DNA of 64,000 nt. It comes from Theocolax elegans (Eukaryota > Arthropoda > Insecta > Hymenoptera > Cerocephalidae). Of this stretch, positions 1 through 12,900 are shown piece by piece. The position numbers and the translations under genes are program-made. Location of the stretch: positions 1,175,501-1,239,500 of the forward strand of contig CM047426.1 of NCBI GenBank assembly GCA_026168455.1, written 5' to 3'. Position 1 is the stretch's first letter; each line of letters begins with the position of its first letter. The notes under the pieces were generated by a model. It did not search any database, was not told the origin of the DNA, and was given only the letters and a program-made list of their open reading frames with translations.

Positions 1-64
1 TAATCGAAAGAGTTTAATAAAATTACTTTATTTAAATCAGTGAAGTTAAAATGATTTATCTTAC
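1..64 (-). other. taiman intron 11 (partial)
   Basis: Starts at the GTAAGA donor after exon 11 and runs off the window. AT-rich, nothing else seen. Confidence 0.8.
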
Positions 65-228
65 CGCTGTCGAGTAAGCTGGAGGAGTACCGTGCATCGT
101 AAGGCTGGAAGACGTAGGATTGACGGCAGTTTCGAACTGCATCAATGACTCCTGTATGGCGTTTATTACCAGCTTCTCGTTTCGCTGTGCTTCGACCGCG
201 TCTAACAAACTGGCTATAGCCGTGTTGT
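65..228 (-). CDS. tai: taiman exon 11 (last exon visible)
   Basis: 164 bp completing codon 1012 and encoding to residue 1066. Acceptor TTCATTTCAG, donor GCG|GTAAGA. It contains [11 protein letters not shown], then [17 protein letters not shown], a helix I associate with insect Taiman proteins, and a Pro/Ser/Thr-rich end. The gene continues past the left edge; bases 1-64 are intron. Confidence 0.9.
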
Positions 229-1771
229 CTGAAATGAAGGAAAAAGAAAAATGAATGTTGAGAATGCATTGCCATTGACGATGAGCGTCATCAAATCAAT
301 TGGTTGCACCGCATGACATTTTGTACCTGCAATACCTTCTGGAGCAATTTCTATGACTTGATCCAGTATGTCCGAAAGATCAGGATCCAAAGCAGACTGG
401 ATATCCCACGATGAAGGATCCGTACCGGTTTGTCGGAATTCTCGATTTCCCATATAATCCGAATCTAACTGTTCTATCTGCGTTCTTTGCTGCTGCAAAT
501 GAAAAACGAAGAATTAATAAGTTTCTTTTTTCAATATTTTTATCAACATTGCTCGAATTACAACGACATTGGCAACCTTAATGAATAATTTAATAATTCA
601 TAATAATCACCGAGGTTTCTTAGTAAACGTAATATGCGAAGATAAATATTTTCTTAATTGTCCAGATAGGAAATTTTTATCAACGTGCTATCGGGGTGTA
701 TGCAGAGTGCAAACGTGATTTTCGTTATATTGCCAAATATTATCGAAAAATCTGATCGCGATAAACATTGTTATCTGAGTAATTCAATATTTAAGCACGT
801 TAGAATATGTAGAATGTAACAACTCGTTGCACAAAATTTGCTTAATTAAATTTGATGCAATATTAACTTGAATATCCAATAATTTTATTAAACAAAAATT
901 GTTATATAGATTATGGTGATCAAAAATTAGCTCAAACTGTTGTCCGCCAAAATCAATGTAACATTTTTTCTTTAAAATGTAATTAAATTATTAAAATTTT
1001 TAACCTAATTTTTAGAAAAACATTCCTTTAGATTCATTAGTAGAATGTATAAGTAAAATTGTTTTTTAAGAATTCCTAAATCTTTTTGCAAACTTTTTTC
1101 TAGTCTTATTAGCAGCGTAAATAGACGGAAAAGTTGTTTTTAATAATTGAACAAATCTTCAGGAAAATATTCCTTCAGTTTCATTGTTATAGCGAAGATT
1201 CTGTTTAGTCAATATTGAAGTTAAATAAAGTAATTCTTCAATAATATTACTTCACTCTTATAACGATGACACAATATTAATATGATTTTTATGTATTACG
1301 AAGAAAAACATTGTAGTAATTACTTTTATTGAGTAACTGACAGACAAATCATAAAAATTACTGTTTTATTATAATAATTACCTAGAGATTTATTAATATT
1401 TAATATAACGTCTTTTAAATTTTCCTAAAACGTGTAGTAAATTATACTACAATTGAGTCGAATTGTAGTATACTATGTGGCATAATAATTTTTATGATTT
1501 ATCAAGTCTGTCTGTCACTCAATAACATATTCTCATATTTAAACTTTTCCACCGTGTAGGTACAACAATTATTATCAATATGTACACATTATAGAAAAAA
1601 ATGATAAAAAGGTACAATAATCCATACTATGTGAGTGAGGTAGATATTGGTTGGCTGACGAGGTAGTTGTCTAGACTGGTTTTGCATGGGCGTCCGCGCG
1701 GATGTTGCAGTCGTCGTTGTAGAATTGCTTCCAACGGACTGCATACTGGTCCAGGGCTGCTGATGTTGGGA

Positions 1772-1816
<45 letters not shown>

Positions 1817-4800
1817 TTGCTGCTGCTGCTGTTTGGTTCGATCCAAAACACGTGGCAGCTTGTCCTGGGGAGTGGCCGATATCACAGAGGCAGGTATGGG
1901 AGGTATCGTAGCTGGTTGAGTTGGCTGTTGAGCCAATAAAGAGGCCAGCATCCGGTTCTTCTCCCATAATTTGCTTGGAATACTACCCGAGCCTGTACCG
2001 GTGCTGGTATTACTGCTGCTACTCGCCGAGGATGTCACTTGTGAACCGTCCATCGATCGTTTAACCGCGACGTTCAATTCGCCGTCCTCGACCGGCCTTT
2101 TTTGACCTGTGCTCAGGCCTACGCTCCCACCGCTGTGCTCCGACTGCGACGACGATGGCGAGGCGTTCCGAAATCCAAGACTTAGTAGCAAAGGATCATC
2201 CTCTCGATTTTTCTGTTGATTATAAATAAATAGCGTCACATTAGGTTTTGACTATGTTTTATTAACTTCATCATTTTAATCAATTATGCTTTTTTTCTTA
2301 ATATTTGATGTAACTGCTTAATTTTGGTAAACATTTTTTTTCTTACATTAACCACAAGATTTTTATAATTAAGCATAATAGTCTTTTTAAGAGTATACTA
2401 TCACTAAGCAAAGTATTACCGAATCTTGATGCTTTTTCTCATCCTCGGGATCCTTAAGAAGCTGCGTAAGAAGTTCGTTTCTCTTTTTCAGCCCCGCTCT
2501 CGACTCTTCGTCCTCATCATCGTTCTTCTCGTTCAACAACTGGAAAAAATTAAGAAAAGTTATTCAACGATACATGGAAGAAAGGTGCTATTCAAAGGAA
2601 TGAAATGTTTGAATGTTATGTTTAAAAATATTGACCAATGGGTTACGAAACCTTTACTTTAAAATATTGCAAGTATCTATGAAGTCATACTCTCTATAAA
2701 TATTATTTTTATTTTATTCGATTGATGGAGCAACAAGCATTCCAATAATCTTTACTAGTGTATGGTGGATTCTAGATTTTAAGTTATCAAATCAATTAAA
2801 ATGTATTAATCTTTTTAATATACTTTACGGTACAGTAAAATTAAGAAAATATTGAATTATGAAATTTGTTACTCCTTATTTTTCTCTACTAGATTATACA
2901 CTGTTGCATTAAAATTAAAGAGATATCGAATCCTCAAATTTGTTATTGCTGTTATTTATTTAGTTGTTACAATAACATTAAGGAAATAATCACAGTAAAA
3001 TTAAGGAAATATTGAATCAAATAAAAATTATCAATAGTAACAAAAGATATAAAAAAAAAGATGAAGAAAATTGGGAATTGGTGTAATGGGATGTTGAGTG
3101 GTAAAAGGGTGTAGGTAGTTGTGCAAGTTACCTGGAGTAGCATGTTATTCCCAGGTGCGACACTAGCCTTGTTAGGATGTTCATGCGTAGGAGGCTTAGC
3201 CGGCATTTGATGGCCAGGGCTGCTACGCAATCCCTTGTGCTCGGTCCCGGGATACTCGTCCTCGTCCTGCTGATTCAACAGTATTTTCAATATCCTGTTG
3301 TTCTGAGCAGGTTTGTCAGGATCCTGAGGTGGCTCCTGGGTTCCAGAATCGTCGCTGGCCGCGCTGCTCCCCTTGGTCAAGAGATTCCGGAGTCTGCCCG
3401 ACTCGGCCGAGACGACCGGGGGTGGCGGATGATGCTGCTGCTGCTGCTGCTGGGAATCCTGGTGAACGGGTCCATTGGGTCGATGCTCAAGTGGACTCGG
3501 ACCAGCTCCTAGGCTCGCCGATTGGGTCTCCTGGAGCGGACTGAACGGGAAGGAATTACCAAACGGATGGGCGGCACTCGGGCTGAAGGCGCGTAAGGGG
3601 CTACACTGACCGGGACCCGAGGGTCCCGAAGGCGATGCCGCGTTCGGTTGGGACGGCGGTCGAGAATTCGGCTGGTGCTGTTGTTGTTGCTGCTGCTGCT
3701 GTTGATGATGCTGCTGCTGCTGCTGTTGTTGTTGTTGTTGTTGTTGCTGCTGCTGCTGAGTACCAGGTTGCCCGGTCGAGCTTCGAGACTCGGGTCGCTC
3801 GACCGCCCAGAATGGCGCGGCACCATCGAGCTCAAGGGTCGAGCTCGGGAAGAAGTCGAGCTCGAGATCCATGCTCGACGGGTTGAAGTGGTTGAACGCA
3901 TTCGAGTCCGAGGTGCTCGTCGAGGAGCCTGGGTAATTCCCGGCCGATCCTCGCGGCTGAGAGGTCACCTGACCGTTCAGGTGTTGTTGACCGGCCGCCG
4001 CGACCGACATCAACGGGCCCCCTACGTTATTGTTATTCGTATTGGTATTGGCTCCGGTGTTCCCATTACTACTCGCGGTCCGCGTGCTCGCGTGACCCGC
4101 GCAGAGCTTCGCGGTGTTGTTGCTCGGTTGACCAGCATCGAGACCCGTCGAGTCGCTGTCCCTGATGGTAGACCGACCCCACCGATGTACGTTACCGACA
4201 GACAGGAAGACAGAGGAGAGAGGAGAGAAGAGAGAAGAGAGAGAAGACAGAAAGTGAAGAGACACACGTAGGACGACCAACCGGATGACACCCCCGAGAA
4301 CAAAGAAGAAAACAACACGAGTTGTCCAACGGTTAGCTAAATCAATCATCTTTTCCATATTTAAATTTTGTATCATCATCATCATCATCATCTCCAAGTG
4401 CCCCGATCGTCCATTCAAACAAATTTTCACACCCGTGATCCAATTGTGGTTCGATTTTTTAATAAAATTACATCCATTGATTGTTACCGTCCGTGCAATA
4501 TACGGTGAAATATTACATTTACATAATTTTATGTATACACAAATAATAACTGATCGTAGCTAATCTAAATTTTTAAAATGTCTTCTACTTATTGACTCAC
4601 AACTTTGAAAAATGATAGATTATTCGATTGTATTTTACATAAAATAGTAGATTTTGTTGAATAACAGTATAAAATTAAATTACATCGCTGGATTAGTTAC
4701 AATTAAGTTTTTATTTATTTATTCAGTGAAATCTATTGCTTTATGGAAAACCCAAATTCCGAAGCAGTAGATTATCCTAATTAGCAAATCATTAAATGAA

Positions 4801-6933
4801 AAACTACGTATTTTCGGTGAAATCATTTTTACAAAAAGTCATTAATTATTAATTAATTTATTCGGTTTATTATTATTATTATTATTATATATATTATTAT
4901 TATTTAATTATTGAATTGTCCATAATATCTTTTTCATAAAATACTAAATTTCGTTACGTAAATGAATAAGCGTACTTTACTCGATCGGTAACAGTCAGGT
5001 ATATATCAACCCATAAATAAATAACGAAAAATACTAAAAAACTCTAACACACCCCCTTAAAATCGAATAATAGAAAAAAAGAAACTGGTCAAAATACTCG
5101 GATGATCCGTCGTCTATAATAAATTTGTGCATTATATATATGTATAGATGCGTGCGTATACGACACATTGTCAGAGAGACACGTGAGCCACGTTCACGCA
5201 TATGTAGACATCTGAATTGGTATATGACGGACGAAAAGTGAGAGAGAGATATGCCCACATTGTTTTCGCAACCACGTATACATACGACCCACGTTTTGTA
5301 AACTCGAATCGAAACATTACCATCACTCGTACGCCTATATAACATTTACTATCTTGTTATCATTGATTTTTCTTTTGTTTTATAATTTTTATTATTTCGT
5401 TTTCTTTTTGTCTTTTAGTTATAAGGTACTACTTTTTAGTTCGTTAAGCTTTACTTCGTAACATGTACAAGTTACGTTCGATCCTACCTACCTTATCAAC
5501 GGAGGTAAACGAAGAATTGTATTATATTTTATAAAGTATGATGGTGTTTGAAAAAATATCCAATTTTTTTTGTATCAACGTATATTAAGTTACGTTCAAA
5601 ATGGTTTAGTTCATTTTAGTAACGAATATCTCACTTTAAAATTTGGTACACGTGTGAGTATTATTTTAAATTTAAAAAAAAAAAGATAATAAAATTTTTT
5701 AAATTGCACTAATTAATGACATTTCTTAATTATAGACATTTTAACCTGATACTTCACGTCGATAACGTAGGAATGATAAAAATTTGAATATATATTTACC
5801 CCTTAAAAAAATATAGAAATTCACATATGTTACTACGATACGTAAACTAAAAATCAAACGTCATACAAATAAATATCTGGTTTACAATTTCTAATGTAAA
5901 TTGAAAACACTTAACTCTCCGATAATTCAACCAGTTTCTCTTTCATCATTCATAATCGGTTTAACCATCCTGGTCGAAATTTGACACGAAATTAAAACGC
6001 CAAATGGACGATCGAGCACTTGGTATAAAAATTGATTACAATATATTGATATAGATATATATAAAATGTGTTATTTATTATGTGTTATGCATCTATATAT
6101 ATATGTATATATATGAATGAATGAAGTACATTTTGATTGATCTCGTATATGTGCATAATTGTTACAATCAAAGAAACAGACGAAACAAGACAAAAAAAAC
6201 CAGCTTATTAATATTCAAAATGTGCGTGGTATGTATGTGAGATGTACGTGTGCGAGAGGAAAAAAAAAGTATTCAAGAAAAAAAACAAGCCAATTCTCAT
6301 AACAAACCGAAAACGGGGATTGATGATTAAATTGAATATATTAAATTTTCTTTTTCAATAAGAGAAGCACTTGTGATGTCTAACTGAAACGATTGATTAT
6401 AAAGAAAAAAAAACACAAAAATACATCACCCATAACTATTTGAAAATAAATTAGATAAATTTATAGACAAGAAGAAAAAGAAGAAGAAGAACAAGTGCAA
6501 TATATCGTTACCAAAAAATTATACATCAATCCGATAAAAACGTTCAATCTCGTATACATCAAGTGGGCATAAATCATAATTTAAAAACCTGCACATATAG
6601 TGAACCAGGAAGTGTAACGTTACCATCTGACAGTTGGATCAACAATGAGCGTAATGTAAAAAAAGAGAGAGTGAGAGTGAGAGTGAGAGTGAGAGAGAGA
6701 GAGAAAAACCATGAATCATTCAATAATATACATATATATACTTTGTAACCACCATGTAAAAACGTAATGAAGATTGACTTAATATCCCCAACACTTTGAT
6801 ATGTAAGAAAGCTTTTATAAAAAATAATTGATAATGGTGTGTTGTATAGGTGCAAACAATATGTATATATGTACATTGTGCGACAAATCAAGACACAAAC
6901 GAGATGATTGCCAAAATTATTATAAAACGTGGT

Positions 6934-6982
<49 letters not shown>

Positions 6983-9900
6983 GGAGAGACAGAGAGCCCG
7001 CACAAATCCGCAAACCGTTGTTAAGTAATGTCCCCATCAATGAAAAAAAAGAATAAGCGGATTTTAAGAATTGTGCGTGTTTGCTTAATAAATATGTGTT
7101 CCGAATGTAATTAAATTAGTATACATATTATTTAAAAAAAAAAGAAAAAAATTGTGCGTGGTCGTCGTGTGTGAGAATAGCAGTGATATATATATTATAT
7201 AATATACTCGGTGTCGGTCGATCGTTTATCTTTTTTCTCCTTGTTATTCCACGATGAGTTTCGTATAGGGGGTATATGGGGGGTAAGGGAGGGTAAAAAA
7301 TTTTGCCACCAGCCCAGTTTTGTATATATAACGTATAATAATTAGAAAAAAATATATATATATGAAAGCGCATAATGTGCATGCAAGGTGCGTGAATAAG
7401 TGCGAAAACATTTAGAAGTATGTATGATTAAGCGACACGTTGATGTATTTGACGATGAATCGGTTTGTCGTCTTTTCGTTATTAAATGCCTCGGAGGAGG
7501 AAAGTTGAATAAGAGTTACCATAAATTACGAATTGTTGTATTGTGAATTTATATAATTTTATAATGTTTGTGAAATTATATTATTTTATGACGTATATTT
7601 CTTTTCTAAAGTAATAAAATCTTCGTTTATTTGTAAATTATTAATTTTTGTTTAGAATATTGAATGAAAATCGAGAATTATATTAAATAATTTTAATTAT
7701 TTTTTTTTAAGAAAAAGGGAATGTCAATTTTTATTGTTATCAACCGAGGAATTGACTGACTGAAAACGTATTGCTTTTGGAAATTAGTAATTTATATAAT
7801 ATATTTCGGTAATTAATATATTGATAATTTTGAAAATTGACACAATAACAGGCTATGCTGTAACAAAGAGAAATGTTCTCATGATGTTTAAATTTTTATA
7901 CAAAATATTAAGGAATATTCAAGTCAATTAAGATGAAAAAGATTATTTTAAATTTAGCAGAGACAGATAATATTAAAGGAAGAGACTTTAATATTTCGTT
8001 AATGTTTGTAAAAACAATATTTTTCTGTCGCTATATAATTTCATGTGGTGACATAACAAGTTTGACATCCCATTTATTCAAGTAATCGAAGAAAAAAAAA
8101 TCATAAAATTTTAACATTGAATAGTACTTGCAGATTATTCATTCAAAATTGTATAAAAAATGTAGAATCGATTTTCCCATTTTAACCAAGAATTTGTCAA
8201 AAGCATCTAGGTACTCTTAATATCAAATTTAACCTCCATGTACAGTTTGCAACTGAAAAAGAATAATCGCAAAAAACGACAAACCTCTTTCCGGTCAGTG
8301 TGAACGTGAACGATGATGGTGAAAGAGGAAGAAAAACAAAATTAGAGATCGATAGATGTGTACACATATGTATGTATATATATATATATATGTAAGTATG
8401 TATGTACGCATGTAGAACTCACCAAAATATAGAATTAGTGGCCATTACAAAGTCCGACTCGCGGCCATTCGTAACGCTCGCCTTAAAGAGCTTTGACTTG
8501 GTTTGAACGTTAAGGAACTTATCCGAGGCGATGAGCAGCCGATATATCGGGCTTACACTCTCACCAAGTTGAAGCACATCCTTCAAATGTGTCGTTAGCT
8601 TATTGAGATCATGCGGGTGGCACAAGTCCTGGATCTTCGTATTGATCAGGTCCTGTAAGACAATAGCACATAAATACTAAATTTAAAAAATGTATAATAA
8701 TAAAAAATAATAACTGATCGATAGGGTAATAATAATAACCGACCGACAAAATAATCATCGGTCGATGGTCGGTATTGCGAGGAGGAGTTGGGATAAGAAG
8801 TGTGGGATGGATGTCGTTACCTTGTTGCTTAGGTACTTTGAGTAAGATGAGGAAAGCCAGCTGGTTTCGACCGCAATAATCTTGCCGGTCGTGTCCAATT
8901 TAAAGGTAATTTGGCCGATGCGCTTCTCGTCGAGAGGTACGCGCCTCGCGACGCACATGACGCAAGGCCCCATGTCCGAGGATTCGGAGGATACGTCGTT
9001 ACCCGGATTACCGGAAGTTCCACCACCTGACTCGAGTCGATCGTTACCGGTGCTCGATCCGTTGCTCGGTAGTAACGCCGAACAAATTTGCATCGTCTCG
9101 TACTTTGACACTCGTTGCTGCTTCTCTTCCATAGTCTCTTCTTTGTCATCGGGAGGCTTCACCAGAAAGCGACATTCGAACGTGCGGTTCCGCGTCTGGG
9201 GCTGAGGATCGCTCGACCACCCTGCTGCCGGATCACCAAAACATATACCTCTCTTAGGTCTACTTTACATTTGTACAATGTTTATTTTTCGTTACAGATC
9301 AGATTCAAAGGTCGTACCGAACCTGCCTTTTTTAAAAAAACTCACGTAATTTTAAAAAAATTAAATTTCTTTTTAGTATAAACGTTGATTCTGTAAAAAT
9401 TGGTACAAATATCTTAGTCCTATAGCACGTATCGTCATTATCGATTTTTTTGTTTTATGCGGTCAAGTTTTGTTGAATCGCAATTTTACGGAACCCACAT
9501 TCTATGACATACATACATTGTTATCCCCTATGTTCTTCAAATGTGGAAATTTTACGTATTCATCGAAGAAACCGAAGGGACTGCTTTACTCAATTATTTA
9601 ACATCCCTACCTTATCGACGTACGATATCACGTAAAAATCGGCATGATTAGATGATAACATTAATCAATACAATTCTAATAGTTTAATTGACTGTCTACT
9701 ATATATTAGGGAGAAATATTCACTATTTTTCGTGAACCATCTCGTAAAAAACGTTTCATTTATATAAATGTCAAACCGTCGAACATAACCTCTCATCGTA
9801 AATTGTTGGTAAGGAATGGTTCTCCAAAAATAATAAGTATTTCTGTCGAAAATTTGGCACGTGAATAGATTATTTATAAACGAGGGGCAATAAACTCTTA

Positions 9901-12900
9901 AAATTTAATAAGCTAAGGTGGCACCGAACCTGCATATTTACTAGGTCAAACTTCACAAAATATATTATTATTTTATTGACACTGTGCGAGTTCCTACCTA
10001 AGAAAGACCAACGAAATTTAAAAAAATTTTCTTTGTAAACTTTGACCCTCTGTAAAAATCGGTAAAAGTATGTCGTATGTCGGGTAATACCTGTTAATCC
10101 CTTTATTTTTTTTAATTACATGTAAGTTAACGTGGAACTTTTACGTCGATAAGTTAGGGAGGATAATATTCTAGTTTAATGAATAAAATTACATATTTAA
10201 TTAAAAATTAAACAGCTTCCCATTCATAATTTGCAATTACCAATACTAAACGTTGTTTTATTTTAATTTTTAATTAAATTTTTTTTACTTGTACAATATT
10301 TCTCTTGAAAAGCTTATTTTAAAAAATGTAACTTCTTTAATTTACTCCTATGTTTAGAATTTACTTGGAATTAATTCAGATTTTCAATTTAATATTTGAA
10401 CAGTAATTTTTACATTGATAAATGAACATGGCCTTAACGACATGGCATACTGATCAAGTAAATTTTTTAAACATATATTTTATACCTAAAAAAAGCGATT
10501 AAATTTCGATGAAAAAGAATCGTTAAGAGCGTATAATTACTCGTTAGAAAAGTGATATGTTTATTTATTACATTGTGTAATAATTACATTATTATTACGT
10601 ATATATTAATAAATTGTAATATTTAATCTAGTAACTCATTAGAACAGTAAATTTTGTAAAATAACTATTTACCACTAAAAAAAATTGTGTATACATCCCA
10701 ACCCTATTAAATAAAACAACCAATCTTTCACCGAGTCTCGGTTAATTAGCGTGCCCATTTTCACTTCCGTCCAAAAAAATAACTCTCTAAAGTTTTTTGA
10801 ACTTTACTATTTTAAATCCGTTTCATCTCTATTAATAATTATATATTTTCAAGGTTGCCAAACACCTTGTTCATCCACGAAATCTATAAAATACACGGCG
10901 AAACGCGATGCGTCCTCAATTCTTCGATATCGACGGTCGACGCTTATCAATCACGATCGTGATCAAACGTTAAAATACGTATATTATAACGCCGCGAAAA
11001 CCGTCAAGAAATTGTCGATAAAACGAAAGAAAGTAACGAATGTATAATTAAACGTTGGTTATGAAAAAAAAAAATGTAAAATGCAAAGAGATAAAAGGAG
11101 AGGTGTTGTCTTACCTACTGACATCGGCAAAATGTTAGGCATGAAGTTGTTGTGATCTCCGTGATGAATAATATTATAAATATCCTTCCCGAGCACATCA
11201 TTCTTCGTGTAATTAATATACTCGGTTATGTTATCCGTAACGTATTCCACGCGCCCCTCAGTGTTCACAACGAACAGAAAGCCATCTAAAGCCTGTTGGT
11301 AAAATCAAATCGATTAAACATCTCTTACAATTAATTAACAAAAAAATTAAATTACACAAATCTCTCACAAAAAAAAAAAATAAAAAAAATATCACAATGA
11401 AACCACGTGTATGTGTATATATATATATGAGCGTGAATTACTCGTAAAGGCATGTTAGAAAAAAAAATGAAAACAAAACAACGCTCGCAGGAGACGGCGC
11501 AGACGTAAAGATAAACCAAATCACGAGTGCGACTACGCGTTCACATGAAATAAAAAGAAAAATATAATTGTGCTCGTAACCGTGGCAAGCTAATTAACGT
11601 GCCTCGCGTTTGGATTAATATATAGAGAGTGAGACGTCGATATATGCAGACGATATGTACTGTGTCGCGTGTATACGTTAAATAACGAGATACAAAACGG
11701 TATCTTTCTTTTTCCTAATCGTTTTCCTTTTCATTATTTCTTTATAGTTCGCAGTCCGATGACGGTGTCTATTGCGTCTTTAGTTTCGTTGTCTATCTTT
11801 TTTTTTGTAACCACAGGATTTTTAAGGGGTTGATTTTTGTAATTTACAAGTTTTCGGTTAAAATATCGTTTTTTTTTTTTTTTATTTAAGGGGGTGGCAC
11901 ACCCAGTGAATTACCAATCGAGCAAAAAAGATGATTGCATTTATTTAAAGAATATGCAATTTTATGTAAATCCCGAATACTGAACTGCAGTAAAATAAGT
12001 AATTCTACAAAAGTCCAGGTCAATATATAAATGACACTCTAAAAAATCTGCATTCAAAATGTACGATTTTTCCGTGAGTTTTCATTACAGAAATTTTAGG
12101 GTGTACTTGTATTGAACTGGAATTTTGTAGAATTACTTATTATTCAATTATACAGTGCACTTTTATTTTCGGGATTTGCACAAATTTGTATATTTTTTAT
12201 ATAAATGTAATAATTATCTTTTATTGCTCAGTCGGTAACTCACATTTTATTTAATTTTTATTATAATTTACTAGTGTTTACTATAAGAACACGTTTAATT
12301 TTCAAACACCTTTAATTGATTTTTTTATTTAATGAAAGTTTAAGAATTAAGTTAAATTTATTAGTTATTTATATTTTATACAGCTATTCACTTTTCATTA
12401 TAATTTTATGATTATACATTTCTTTAATAAGTATTATTTTTTAATAGTTAATCCAAGCTCTTCTCATAATATTTACAAACACTTATATAATAAGAAATTT
12501 AGAATTTCAGAAAAATGTATAATTCACAATTAAAAGTACTTTAAATTATTCAATATTTGATATAATAACTTAAATATACTTTTTTAATTACAAGTTTTTT
12601 CAAAAAGGAATCCGTTCAAGGGCAGATTCGAGTACATTTTATGTTTTAAAAGTATTAATTACAAGAGATCTACATTATGAAATAACTTTGTTTTTTTTTA
12701 ATTTCGTAATTAAAACAATGTTCAACATTTGAGTTTTACAAGTAATTTATGTAGGTTTTTTAATTACAAACTTTAGATGTATCTCAAATGTTTTCGTACT
12801 TAAAAATTACCATTATTAAAAGTTAATCATTTGAATAATATAATGAACAATACAAATTTGCGTAATTATAAATTTTGGTTTAATAAAGGATATGTTTTAT

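Noticed and set aside
1667..1939. Plus-strand poly-Leu frame opposite the exon 9 polyQ tract
   Set aside because: Shadow of the 20-Gln tract on the minus strand.
3177..4271. Long plus-strand frames rich in Leu/Val/Ala opposite taiman exon 7
   Set aside because: They are the reverse complement of CAG/CAA-rich coding sequence. The minus strand has correct splice sites, phase and family motifs.
4162..4430. In-frame upstream extension of taiman exon 7 starting at a Met near 4430
   Set aside because: It runs through the CT-rich tract and the CCATCAG acceptor. Phase requires the exon to begin at 4161 after exon 6.
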